A DNA stretch of 24,439 bases, taken from contig DF237840.1 of assembly GCA_000708835.1 (NCBI GenBank), positions 1-24,439 on the forward strand. The letters run 5' to 3'. The notes under the pieces were generated by a model that was not told where the DNA came from, ran no database searches, and saw only the letters and a list, made by a program, of their open reading frames with translations. This document shows positions 1 to 9,260 of this stretch, in pieces. The translations under genes were made by a program, and so were the position numbers. The stretch is from Klebsormidium nitens. Taxonomy: Eukaryota > Streptophyta > Klebsormidiophyceae > Klebsormidiales > Klebsormidiaceae. Each line of letters opens with the position of its first letter. Positions within the stretch are counted from its first letter, which is position 1.

Positions 1-163
1 CAGGCCTTCCCCGTACGGATAGCCCTTGCACCCATCCAAGTCGGAGGGTTCACACGACTAGGGTCGCGAGCACCCCCCTCCTCCTTCTTTCGGGTCGAAG
101 CCAAGCTCAACAACCACAGAGGATCCGCGCTCATTCACGATCGCGTCGCGGAAGTCAACACCC
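1..163 (-). pseudogene. Copia integrase/RT linker fragment (outer minus element)
   Basis: Read on the minus strand, this piece matches the region after the integrase core of the plus-strand Copia element at about 8070-8220 (for example the shared stretch around the GGATCCTCTGTGGTTGTTGAGC block). It is the distal part of the outer minus-strand element. The match stops at 163, where a solo LTR is inserted, and resumes at about 670. The remaining RT and RNase H would lie beyond the left edge of the window. It is non-functional as seen here. Confidence 0.75.
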
Positions 164-664
164 TGTCAGAATTCGGTGATATGGTCAGCCGAATTACTAT
201 GTGATTAGGGTTCGATCCGTGTAGGGTTTGGACTAGTGAGCGCCGGCGTTCGTGTACGGCGATTAGGCGGTTAGACCTTTAGGCGGATTGGAGGTTACTA
301 AGGCGGTTGAGAGCGACCATCAGTGTAAGCCGTAGATGAGGCTATTGAAGGCTAAAATTCAGTGTGACTGTAAGCTAGGCTAGTGAGCCTAGCAGTGTGT
401 GACTTTAGGCTAGTAAGCCTAGTAGGCTAGTGAGCCTAGTGGAACGGGAAGACCCGTGAGACAATAGCGGAGAGAAACACTATTGTGATACATCATTCGA
501 AGAGAAGTTTGTGGAGAAGGAAGCCGCTTGTTAGCGCTTCGTGTGTTCCACTTGAGATGCATGGCTGGCATCAATGAGTCATGATGATGGGTGCCGAACA
601 ACACGATAACACCCACTGACGAGTAACTCAACTACACTACGACTCCCTACCATGAGTTTCAACA
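164..664 (+). mobile_element. Solo LTR with 5-bp target-site duplication
   Basis: A 501-bp insert begins TGTCAGAATTC and ends TTTCAACA, so it has TG...CA termini. It is flanked by the direct repeat caccc at 159-163 and 665-669. The flanking Copia integrase-linker sequence is continuous in the intact relative at about 8040-8085, so the insertion site is seen directly. A diverged relative, in the same orientation, lies at about 13340-13824 and is followed by a primer-binding site; this argues for an LTR and fixes the strand. The element carries short nested repeats of the type ggctagtgagcctagt (376-440). No coding region is recognised inside. Confidence 0.72.
376..440. repeat. Imperfect tandem/palindromic repeats inside the solo LTR
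   Basis: Three imperfect copies of ggctagtRagcctag occur in 65 bp. Each copy is nearly self-complementary (aggct...agcct), so it could form small hairpins. The related LTR near 13560-13600 keeps only a weak version (ggctagtgagcccagt). Confidence 0.6.
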
Positions 665-669
665 CACCC

Positions 670-1369
670 TACCTTCCCGCTCCGGAGGACTCCTTGGAGT
701 TTGGCTCGTAACCCAAAAACACCCCGCGCTCGCTCACCAACTCCATTTTCTTCCGGTTTCCCTTGGGCACGTGGATGTAGGCCCGCACTCCAAACACCCG
801 CAAGTGGCTAAGGTTTGGCTTTTCCCCGTAAACATCTCTCACGGGGTCTTGCCGGGCACGCTTGAGGGCACCCGGTTCCGCGTGTAGTTAGCAATAATTA
901 TCGCTTCCGCCCACAACTTCGGATCCAACTTGGCGCCTTCTAGCAAAGCCCGCCCCCTTTCCTCGAGCGCCCGATTCAAAGGCTCCACTGAACCGCTTTG
1001 TTCGGGAGAGTCCCCCACGTTGGTCCATTGCACCGTCCCTCCATTGCCGAGGAGGGCCGTCAAACCCTCGTTGACGTACTCCCCACTTCGGTCCGTCTGC
1101 ACCGACTTGACCTTCTTCTCGGATTGCAACTCCAACCGAGCAAACACGCTCTCCATGACTGCGTGACGCCGCTCTTCCGCTTCATCGGTTGCACCACCGA
1201 AAGCTTGCTATAGTCGTCGAGGAAAGTGGCCAAGTCCCTACTCCCCCCTATGACGTTACCGGCATGGGCCCGCACATGTCCATGTGCACTAGCTCGAGGG
1301 ACTCCTAAGAGTCCAACTCCTTGAGGAACGGCGTCTGGGTCTGCTTCCCCATGATGCAAGGCTCGCACA
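670..1369 (-). pseudogene. Copia integrase (outer minus element, degenerate)
   Basis: The minus-strand translation gives a Ty1/Copia integrase core in two main frames. The distal piece (1156-839) includes TDRSGEYVNEG, EQSGSVEPLNRALEERGRALLEGAKLDPKLWAEAIIIANYTRNR in short form, and the proximal piece (about 1369-1170) includes DLATFLDDYSKLSVVQPMKRKSG. In the DDE triad the second D (TDRSGE) and the E region (VEPLNR) are visible. Upstream, the CEPC...GK motif of the pre-integrase zinc region lies next to the insertion point of another element at 1370. Distally, HVPKGNRKKME-like sequence is followed by the solo LTR. Frameshifts and a stop make it non-functional. The nearest relative in this window is the plus-strand element at about 7383-8030. 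Confidence 0.85.
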
Positions 1370-1374
1370 CCATG

Positions 1375-1772
1375 TGTTAAAATCATACACACATGCTTGC
1401 AAGAACGTAGGGTCTAACCACCCTGTTTACAAGCGCCTTTACCAAAGAAGCGCTCTCCTCCCAACAAGCATCTCTTAGTATGAGTTTTCATCCCCATACA
1501 AACGTCCAAGTTATACTAGTCGAGCTTACAATCAGCCCTCTAGTGCGCAACCTCGACAATCCACGGTCGTCGTGGAACTCGATCGTCACTCTACAATGTA
1601 CTCATCTAACGGCTGAAATCGTACTACTCCTCATACGTAAAACCTCCATGATCGACCACTCACACGGGGTAACATTTCAAGATCGTACGGTCTCAATTAG
1701 CCTAGCTAAACTAGCTAGTAACCACGGCCTACACCAGCAATTTGCCCGCCTAACCAACCCCAACTTCCAACA
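1375..1772 (-). repeat. 3' LTR of the short minus-strand element
   Basis: This 398-bp copy matches 3644-4026 along its whole length, with scattered substitutions and small indels. In element orientation it starts TGTTGGAAGTTGGGG and ends TTTTAACA. The last bases have decayed from the TTTCAACA of the partner. Confidence 0.88.
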
Positions 1773-1795
1773 CTCCCGCGCGGACTAATTGTTGA

Positions 1796-3603
1796 GTGCT
1801 CCCCCGCGCTAGCCTCTACGGCCCGTCTTCTTCTTGGCCTTCGGCGTCACGGTCACCCTACCCTCGTTCGCCTCGCCGCCGCCGTACCTCGCCGGCGCTA
1901 CTCGTGCCCGCTCCGGATAATGCTTGTTGCCTGCTTCCGGCGACGTCGCTTCCTCACTCTCAACAAAAAACAACCTCCCCAACCATGTGTGCTCCCACGA
2001 CTTTTGCTACGGTTGCTCCCACGGCCTCCGCTACACGCGCTTCCACGGCTTTCGTTGCGCCGCGCACCTCCGTCACCATTTTCGTGGGGGCCTCCGATTC
2101 CCCGACGCTCACATCCACCGATTGGGTCTGTTTCAACCCATCGTCCGACTCATCGTCCAACTCAAGGTCAACCTCAATGAACTTGACCGGCTTCACCTCC
2201 ACCCGCTTTCTCTCCGCAACTACGGGCGGCTTCCTTGCCGCCTCTCCAGTCCTCCCACCCACGTTGGCCGGCCTTTTGACCGCCAAGAACGCTCTTCCCT
2301 TTTTCACCGTTGCAATCTCCCACAACGCGTCGCGTTGCACGGCCTCCATGCGGACTACAACTCCCTTCTCGAACCGGGCTACTCCTCTCTCAAAGCAAAC
2401 CCTTGCTCCCGCGTCATTTGCTTTCCACATCGCCAACAAGTTCGCCCTTGCTCCGGGAACGTGCCAAACCTCATTCAAGGTTACCATGCTCGCCCCAGTT
2501 GGCGTCTCACACTCCAAGAGAACCTTTCCAACCCCACCGCCTTCAAGGCTTCTCCCCCAATCCCCCCAATTTTCTTTGTACGTGCAAGTCTGTCATAGAT
2601 TGCGAATTTACCCCTATTTGCCGTGATGTGTTACTTCCCGAATCGACGAGCAATACCCCCGCCGGCACCCGCGCCTCCTTGTGCCACGCCTTAAACGCCA
2701 CACCTATAAACTCTTGCCGGTTCTCACCTCCGCAACCCGTACCACCCCGGACTTTCCTACACATTGAGAGGATGTGTCCCCTCTCCCCGCAATTGTAGCA
2801 CTCCTTGTCCACGTTAAACTTCCGACAAATAGTCCCGGACGTGGCCCTTCTCACAGCAAGCATAGCAAGTTCTCGTGTCAGGTTTTCTCCCTCCGGTGAC
2901 TATCCACTCGCTTGACCCCTTGGCAACGGTTACCTCGTACCATTCCCGCTTGGCAGCAAACGCCGAAGCCGGCATATTCTCCTTTATCCCTCCCCTCCAG
3001 AGTTCCTAACACTGCGTCCAACCTCAAACGTTGCTCCATTGGCATGAGCTCGGGTTGAACCGCATCCAACGTCAATTCCATTTCACCCAACTCTAGAAGC
3101 TCCACTAGAGTTGCATACTCCTTAGGCAACCCATTCAACGCATGGACCGCCCAATCTACCTCCGAGACGGTTTGCACCGCCGTCTTCAAGTCCATCTTGA
3201 TGTGGCGGAAGTCTCCCACATACTCCGCGACGCTTTTCTCGGGTGTCAACTTCAAGCCTAAAAAGTTCAACCCTAACTTCCTTCAAGCCTTTAACGCCGT
3301 ATCCGCCCCGGCAAAGAACTTTACATATGCATCATCCGTATGCATAAGCATCAAACCTCCCGCTTGGCTTGACAACTACTTTCCTTCTACAGACTCCGGC
3401 TTGTCTAACACACACAACCACTCTTTATAGGCAAAAAGAACCCGGAACTTGTCCTTCCACGTGGACCACTTCTCTTCGTTTAGAACTGGGATCCGAGCGG
3501 TGGCCTCGTTCACTCCCGCCAACTCTTCCACGGTAACGGTTTCCTTTACCGTTCCCAAACGCTCCTCAAGATTTTTCTGTTCCCCTTACAACGACCGCTT
3601 CAT
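1796..3603 (-). pseudogene. gag-protease-like reading region of the short element
   Basis: The region reads leftward from an ATG at 3603, with a stop at codon 6 and several frameshifts. The first part (3558-3376) has a gag N-terminus (LNEEKWSTWKDKFRVLF). The piece at 3270-2878 is a UBN2-type gag body (SVAEYVGDFRHIKMDLKTA, GLPKEYATLVELLEL). A CCHC zinc knuckle (CYNCGERGHILSMC) is at 2800-2759 and a protease-like LLVDSGS at about 2660. A 185-residue open frame (2517-1960) starts like a protease/pre-integrase linker (LNEVWHVPGARANLLAMWK). It then becomes an acidic segment (DLELDDESDDG) and a Val/Ala-rich tail with no integrase or RT. The function of that tail is unknown. Confidence 0.75.
2759..2800 (-). 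other. CCHC zinc knuckle of gag (short element)
   Basis: CX2CX4HX4C with all four ligands intact. This is the nucleic-acid-binding motif of retroelement nucleocapsid. Confidence 0.9.
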
Positions 3604-3620
3604 CCTCTTCAATACCTAGA

Positions 3621-3643
3621 GTGCGTCGTGTGGGCTCATAACC
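3621..3643 (-). promoter_or_regulatory. Primer-binding site complementary to a Met-tRNA anticodon arm
   Basis: This site abuts the 5' LTR with no gap. On the plus strand it reads cgtgtgggctcataacc, which is the anticodon stem, CTCATAA loop and start of the 3' stem of an initiator-type tRNA-Met (anticodon CAT). Priming would need a tRNA fragment ending just past the anticodon stem, as known for Drosophila copia. Confidence 0.8.
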
Positions 3644-4026
3644 TGTTGAAATCATATACACATGCTTGCAACAACATAGGGTCTAACCACCCTGGTTACA
3701 AGCGCATTTACCAAAAAAGCGCTCCCTTCTCAACAAGCATCTCTTGATATGAGTTTTCATCACAAAACAAGCCTCAAAGTCATACTAGTCGAGCCTACAA
3801 TCAGCCCTCTAGTGCGCAACCTCGACAATCAACGGTCGTCTCTTGATCGTCACTCTACAGTGAACTCATCTAACGTACTACTCCTCTTATGTCTAACCTC
3901 CATGATCGACCGTTCACACGGGGTAACAACTCAAGATCGTACGGTCTCAAGTAGCCTAGCTAAAGTAGCTAGTACCCACGGCCTTAAGCAACAATTTGGC
4001 CGCCTAATCAACCCCAACTTCCAACA
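3644..4026 (-). repeat. 5' LTR of the short minus-strand element
   Basis: This 383-bp copy pairs with 1375-1772. In element orientation it begins TGTTGGAAGTTGGGG and ends ATTTCAACA, directly followed by the primer-binding site. The inverted termini are TGTTG/CAACA. Confidence 0.9.
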
Positions 4027-4299
4027 CCACGGCCTTCTCCTCCCGAAAACGCCTCGGCATTGATCCCCACACATCGAACCCATCCTTCTTCGACCATCTT
4101 CGGCAAGCTCTCGTGTTCGCAACCGGGGGTCCTCCTCATCTCTTCCAGCCCTGCCTTGTCCCTGCGCATAGTTTCAACTTGCCCTCATTTTGGCCCGTTT
4201 GTGAAAGCGCGCACGGTAGCCGCTGATAGAGAGCGCGGGCAGCCGCGTCGTCGTTACGCAGAGATTCAATTTTGGGTCCCTTCTAGACCTCCATGTGAA
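4027..4299 (-). pseudogene. Copia pre-integrase fragment (outer minus element)
   Basis: On the minus strand this piece reads toward the insertion at 4026 and contains a decayed version of the pre-integrase segment found at about 7290-7385 (TTGCCGAAGATGGTC, GCCGAGGCGTTTTCGGGAGG). It joins precisely to 1369 when the short element and one target repeat are removed. On the other side it is cut at 4299 by the LTR of the plus-strand element. Its upstream part is probably the pre-integrase fragment ending near 9745. Confidence 0.7.
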
Positions 4300-4693
4300 T
4301 GTTGAATTTAAATAGTACTACTATTGTGTGAGCACGATCAAGATCCTAGATGATTTTGTAGCCGTTCATTGAGTTTGGTTATTACCCCTTGGCAATTACC
4401 GGCCATTGGCAATCACCCCACTGGCATTTACCCCACCGGCAGTTACCCCATTGGTAGTTACCCCATTGGTAGTTGCTCCCTAGACCAGCATGGACTCGTT
4501 GGATATGCATCTTTGTGAAATCCTGAGGCCAGGCCGTTGATGTTTGAGTTGACTCACATTTAAGCTAGAGTTGGCTTCGACCAAGTAGACCTAGCCCCGA
4601 AATTATGACTTGGACCATTGACTTATATTGGACACTTATTTCCTAATAGTTGTGCTTGACTTGGAACGCGCTCTAAGGCGCTTGCTTTCAACA
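4300..4693 (+). repeat. 5' LTR of the plus-strand element
   Basis: This 394-bp sequence runs from TGTTGAATTTAAATA to GCTTTCAACA, with the inverted ends TGTTGAA/TTCAACA, and is followed immediately by a primer-binding site. No second copy is present in the window, so the call rests on the termini, the adjoining primer site and the downstream gag-pol. It contains a minisatellite at 4382-4475. Confidence 0.75.
4382..4475. repeat. 15-bp minisatellite in the LTR
   Basis: Six imperfect units with consensus TTACCCCATTGGTAG. The last two are identical, and the earlier ones vary (ccttggca, ccactggca, ccaccggca). It lies in the upstream half of the LTR, where U3 regulatory repeats usually sit. Confidence 0.8.
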
Positions 4694-4713
4694 GGTCATG
4701 AGACCACGACGCT
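4694..4713 (+). promoter_or_regulatory. Primer-binding site of the plus-strand element
   Basis: The sequence ggtcatgagaccacgacgct directly follows LTR terminus ...TTTCAACA. Its reverse complement ends in GGTCTCATGACC, an anticodon-arm-like sequence with CAT in the loop, as in the other elements here. It could match an elongator tRNA-Met or be a mutated initiator match. Confidence 0.65.
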
Positions 4714-5998
4714 AGGAGTGAGGGAAGAGTAGTAAGCCGTTGCTAGCAACAACAATTCTAGGTTGGTGAAAGGTATTCCAGTGGGGGCTAAGAAGTGGAG
4801 TAACACTCTATCTCGCGACGCCCGTGAAAATACCTACAAACTTCTCGGCACAGGGGAGTACCCATGTCACGCCCGTTGATGTCGAGTGCGTTTCATGTCG
4901 AGCGCGCTGCGCTTGCAAACGCGCCGTGCACCGCATAGCTAGCTAGCGCGCGGCTCTAGCCGCCGCGGCTATCACATTGCCGGATGCGCTCTCGGGTCCG
5001 GGTTCACCCGCGCTCGCACATGCGCGAGCACAGGCTCCGACCTATCGTGCATACGACATACGCGGTCCCTGGTCGCTCTAGATGCTAACCAAACCGTATA
5101 TGCATTGGCTTCTGGCCGTTAGATTTAGCGATAGACGCTTATCAGACACCGCCAGCTCGACTCGGTTCGCACCCGGTCTTCCCGGTAGCAACCCGATCTA
5201 GCATATCTGGCGAACATTCGATCCCTTCGATAGCGATCGCATTTTGACCGTCCGATGACGGGGTCGACGGCTCACATTCCGCCAGCATATTGGTGTGCGC
5301 GCCAACATGGCGTCACCTCGTTTGACCACCATCCATTGGGATAGTATATTTCGACTCAATAGTTGCGCCCATTCATACGTGTAGCGTGTTACTCAGTGTA
5401 GCGTTACATTAGCACAGACTTTACATTCTACGACGACTCACATTCGACAGATTTTGTTAGACCTACCGGCACTTTGACGACGTTACGTAGCTTTCGATTA
5501 TAGTGTGACTGTAGACTCCGTTGCATTAGCGCGATACGTACATACCGAGGACCTTTGTAGACTCGATAGACATTAGCGACCCTGCGCGCCACCTTGCCAT
5601 TCTTTGTGCAAGTGGTTGCTCGTTTTGCCCTTGCATCTACCTAGCTTGCTTCCTTCTTGTCTCGCCATTGCTTCCGCTCATGCATGACAGCCAGCCCTTA
5701 GCGACCACTTGGCATAGCAGAGTCATTGCTCGTTGCCTCCACGTTGCCGTGTGCCCTAGAGGAGCTTGGCCACGTGACGGCTGCAAGCTCGTTGGAGACT
5801 AGAGCCATGATGCATATCATGCACGGATTGTCAGGCTGCATTTAGCCGTAGCTTGCATAGCATGTCATTACGCAAGGCCGCATGGCCCATTTTCAATTTC
5901 CTGACTTCACGTCAGACGGCCTCGACTCGATTAGGGCTCGATCCAGACATGCATGACACCCAGCCCAAAAAGCGTTGTTTGGCTAGCTAGCGATAAAG
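4714..5998 (+). other. Long non-coding leader, or insertion, before gag
   Basis: These 1.3 kb contain no open frame or recognisable domain. The gag ATG at 5999 shows that gag itself is not interrupted, so this is either an unusually long 5' leader or an old insertion within a leader. A 19-bp repeat, catgcatgacaSccagccc, occurs at 5679-5697 and 5948-5966. Self-complementary GC-rich stretches (gctagctagcgcgcgg, about 4938) are present. No TG...CA or inverted-repeat boundary could be fixed. Confidence 0.5.
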
Positions 5999-6846
5999 AT
6001 GGCTTAAGGACTCGAGGTCAATATAGAGCCTCTAAATGTTGACAACTAGACGGTGTGGTCATAGAGGATGCAACCCTTCCTCAAACACAAGAAGTTGTGG
6101 AAAGAGGTTACGAATCCGGCCGCTGATGCGAAGAGGACCGAGGAAGCAAGAGCTTTGATAGGCTTGCACGTTCGGCAACAGCACCTTAGGACAATCTTAG
6201 TTGCAGACAATGCCAAGAAAGCTTGGAACGCGCAAGAGAAGACCTACAAGGGCAAAAGTGCAGCTCGGAAGTTGTCCCTCAGGCATGAGTTGAGCACCCT
6301 CAAGATGAGGTTTGGTGAGTCCGTTGCCGATATGTGGGTAGGGCACAAGACCCTTGCCGGGACTTGGTTGCTGCTGGTGTTAAGATGAAGCGGGATGATC
6401 TATCCTTTACCGTGCTTGCCGGGTTGACTAGCCGGGTCTGAGGGGCTGGTACGGTGTTGACGTCGGCCAAGGAGGAGCTCGACTCGGTGAAGTTCTTTCC
6501 ACGTTGCAGGTGTTGAGCTGAGGCATGGGCTGTCAGCCTAGGAGCAAGACAGCGGGGCCTCGGGCTCGGCAAAAGTGGTAGCCTATGCTGCCGAGGGTGG
6601 CAACTTTGCCGGGAAGGGCAAGGGAGGCCCGGGGAAGGCTTCCATAGGTTGCCACAAGTGAGAAAAGCTTGGGCACTTTGAGAGGGAGTGCATGTCAGGG
6701 CCCCGAGAGCCCGAGAGGCCCAAAACGGGAAAAAAGTGCTACACTTGCGGTACCCCAAACCACTTCAAGAGGGATTGCCCAAAGAAGGGGGAAATCAGGG
6801 CAGGGAAGGGGTTGCTTTTGAAGCCCGGGAAGGGTTGGACACCGGG
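5999..6846 (+). pseudogene. gag of the plus-strand Copia element
   Basis: The frame opens ATG GCT TAA GGA CTC GAG GTC, so a stop sits at codon 3. It continues through GLEVNIEPLNVDN to MQPFLKHKKLWKEV (6068) and an open stretch to 6388 (AKKAWNAQEKTYKGK, LSLRHELSTLKMRFGESVADM), the UBN2-type gag body. After a frameshift, a basic Gly-rich tail carries two CCHC zinc knuckles at 6650-6691 and 6737-6778. In the first, the second Cys codon has become a stop (TGA). The second (CYTCGTPNHFKRDC) is intact. The gag differs in sequence from that of the short minus-strand element. Confidence 0.85.
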
Positions 6847-7420
6847 AGGTGGATTAATGACTCAGGGGCTTCCCAACACATAATGGGGTCCAGAGCCTTT
6901 TTCTCGAGGTTGGAGATGCTTGAGCCGGGGGCCCGGAGAATCAAATTTGAGAACAATTTGGTTCTTTGAGGAAGCCGGGGTTGGCACCGTGGAGTTGCGG
7001 TGTGAGACGCCCTTCGGAGAGCGGGATAACCGTCTCCGCGAGGTGGCATATGTTCCCGATGTGGCGGAAAATGTCTTTTCGGTGAAGAATTCGACCGCGG
7101 TAGGGGCGGCGGTTGTGTTTGTCAGGGAGGTGTGTAAATTGACCGTGGCCGAAAGATTGTGCTTCGGGCGGAGGATAAAGTGGAGGGCATGTCGATTGTC
7201 TGCCAACCGAAAGCAACGTGGGAGGACACGTGCTTGCTCGTGAGGGAAGCCGAGACCCCGGTGTTGTGGTATCGGAGATTGGGGCACGCCGGATACGAGA
7301 GGTTGGCCAAGATGGTCGACCTCAAGCATCGGTCGGGGTGTGGGGGTAAAAGCCGAGGCGTTTCGGGAGGAGAAGACCGTGGTTGTGCGAGCCTTGCATC
7401 ATAGGGAAGCAAAGCCGACG
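6847..7420 (+). pseudogene. Aspartic protease and GAG-pre-integrase segment
   Basis: The protease motif WINDSGASQHIMGS lies at 6850, with the catalytic Asp codon at 6859. This is followed by LREVAYVPDVAENVFSVKNST (7036-7095, shown in parts), the usual protease to pre-integrase linker. WYRRLGHAGYERLAKMVD begins at about 7268, with the His of the integrase zinc region. Frames shift at least three times. Gag and protease processing would be the role in an active element. Confidence 0.85.
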
Positions 7421-8534
7421 CCGTTTCCCAAGGAGTCGGACTCTAAGGAGAGGACGGGGCCCTCGAGCTAGTGCACATGAACGTGTGCGAGCCCATGCTG
7501 GTGACGTCAAAGGGGGTGTGTAGGTACTTCGCCACTTTTCTCGACGACTATAGCAAGCTTTCGGTGGTGCAATCGATGAAGCGGAAGAGCGACGTCACGG
7601 CGGTCACGGAGAGCGTGTTTGCCCGGTTGAAGTTGCACTCCGTTAAAAAGGTCAAGTTGGTGCAGACGGACTAGGGTGGGGAGTAGGTCAACGAGGGTAT
7701 GACGGCCCTCCTCGGCAAGAGAGCCTGGACGATGCAACGGACCACGGTGGGGCACTCTCCCGAACAAAGCGGTTCGGCGGAGCGATTGAACCGGACGCTC
7801 GAGGAAAGGGGGCGGGCTTTGCTACAAACGCCCGATTGGATCCGGAGTTGTCGGCGGAAGCGATGGTTACCGCTAACTACACGCGGGATGGGGTGCCTCG
7901 AGCGTGCACGGCAAGACCCCGTGGGAGACGTTTACGCGGAGAAGCCAAACCTTAGCTACTTGCGGGTATTTGAAGCGCGGGCCTACATCCACGTGCCCAA
8001 GGGAAACCGGAAGAAGATGGACTAAGTCCAAGGCGTCCCGGGTCCTCCGAGCGGGGGATAGTAGAGTGTTGACTTCCCGCAATGTGATCGTGGATCAGCG
8101 AGGATCCTCTGTGGTTGTTGAGCTTGGCTCCGACCGAAGGAGAAGGGGGTGCTCGCGACCCTAGTCGTGTGAGCCCTCCGACTCGGATGGATAAAGGGCT
8201 ATCCCCACGGGGAAGGCCGGCACTCAGCCGGGTGCAGGAGCTATTTCTATGGGGAAGGCCGGCACCGAGAGAGATGGGGTTGATTTTCCGCAGAGCGGAA
8301 GCGAGGAGATCGGGTTGCCCGTCGAAGGGGACGGGGATACCGAGGATCTCACGAAAGACGAGATGGCGGACCGCAGATACCCCACTAGAGCGAGGCGGGC
8401 GTCCAAGGAGTGGTACCGGGCAATTACGGCGGCGGAGTCGGGGGAGCACCCCAAGGGGTCGGGGGAGCATTCGGAGCTCCCAACGTATCAGAAAGCCATA
8501 GGGGGAAGAAGAGAGCGAGCTCTGACGGAAGTCG
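7421..8534 (+). pseudogene. Copia integrase and integrase-RT linker
   Basis: The integrase core begins HMNVCEPM. The first catalytic Asp of the DDE triad is changed to Asn (the minus-strand relative keeps MDMCGPM). YFATFLDDYSKLSVV and VQTD follow, then two stops in the TDRGGEYV block and SPEQSGSAERLNRTLEERGR carrying the Glu. AYIHVPKGNRKKMD (about 7980) and the linker motif RRYPTRARRASKEWYR (about 8375) follow. The integrase would insert the cDNA, but this copy is dead. The matching inverted copy is at 1369-1. Confidence 0.87.
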
Positions 8535-9260
8535 ATGGACGAGGAGATGCAATCCTTGTTGGAGAACGGGACGTGGGAGCTTCTCAAAAAACCGGAGAGG
8601 GTGAAGCCGATTCCCATGAAGTGGGTTTACAAATTTAAGCGGGATGAGCGCGGGAACGTGGAGCGGTATAAATCTTGCGTAGTGGCAAAAGGGTACATGC
8701 AAAAGCAGGGAATTGACTTCGAGGAAGTCTACGCCCCGGTGAGCAAGCACACGACTTTGCGGGCGCTTCTTGCGGTGGTCGCGGAGCGCGATTTGGAGTT
8801 GCACCAGTTGGACGTCAAGACGGCGTTCCTCAACGGTGAGCTTGAGGAGGAGAAGTTCATGCTGCAACTGCAGGGGTACGAGCAGGACGGATCCCGGAGC
8901 GCACCCTGTACGGATTCGCCAGGCGCCGCATGCGTGGCACACGCGTCTGAAGGAGGAGCTCGGGAATATCAAGTTCGTGGCATCCTCTGCGGATGCGGCG
9001 CTCTTTTCGGGAGTGGTGAACGGGGGAGCAAGTCTACCTCATCGTGTGGGTCGACGACGCCTCATCGCGGCCGAGGGCGGAGTGGATAGCGAAGGTGAAG
9101 GCGCACTTGGTGGAGAAGTTCGACGTGCGGGAATTGGGGGAGGCGATGTACTTCCTCGGGATGGAGCTGTCGCGCGACCAATAGGCGCGCACCCTAAAGC
9201 CGACGCTGAAGAAGGTGACGGGGGAGCTAATCGCAAGGCACGGATTGATGGGCGCGCGGG
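8535..9260 (+). pseudogene. Copia reverse transcriptase
   Basis: An open stretch from 8535 gives MDEEMQSLLENGTWELLKKP, PIPMKWVYKFKRD, VVAKGYMQKQGIDFEEVYAP and HQLDVKTAFLNGELEEE, the standard fingers/palm blocks of the RVT_2 family. A frameshift near 8890 leads to APHAWHTRLKEELG and then, in another frame, YLIVWVDDASS (the xxDD catalytic motif, about 9040) and LGEAMYFLGMELSRDQ (about 9140), followed by a stop. Confidence 0.9.

Larger units (their letters stand above)
1375..4026 (-). mobile_element. Short non-autonomous Copia-type LTR element with gag but no pol
   Basis: Two direct repeats of about 390 bp (1375-1772 and 3644-4026) begin TGTT(G)AAA and end TTCCAACA. They bound 1871 bp of internal DNA. 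The element reads on the minus strand: 5' LTR 4026-3644, primer-binding site, gag, zinc knuckle, protease-like segment, pre-integrase-like segment, 3' LTR 1772-1375. The flanks ccatg (1370-1374) and ccacg (4027-4031) look like a 5-bp target duplication with one change. The host sequence on either side is one interrupted Copia pre-integrase region. Integrase, RT and RNase H are absent. The two LTRs differ at many sites, including small indels, so the insertion is old. Confidence 0.82.

Noticed and set aside
164-664. MITE or DNA transposon
   Set aside because: There are no long terminal inverted repeats; the TG...CA ends, 5-bp duplication and a related copy followed by a primer site favour a solo LTR.
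3621-3643. A possible tRNA-Met gene fragment
   Set aside because: Only the anticodon arm is present and it abuts an LTR; the position explains it as a primer-binding site.
4382-4475. CRISPR-like array
   Set aside because: Units are contiguous 15-bp repeats without unique spacers, inside an LTR of a eukaryotic retroelement.
8424-8972. A 182-residue minus-strand open frame over the reverse transcriptase
   Set aside because: It is an antisense shadow of the RT blocks, which are clearly recognisable on the plus strand.
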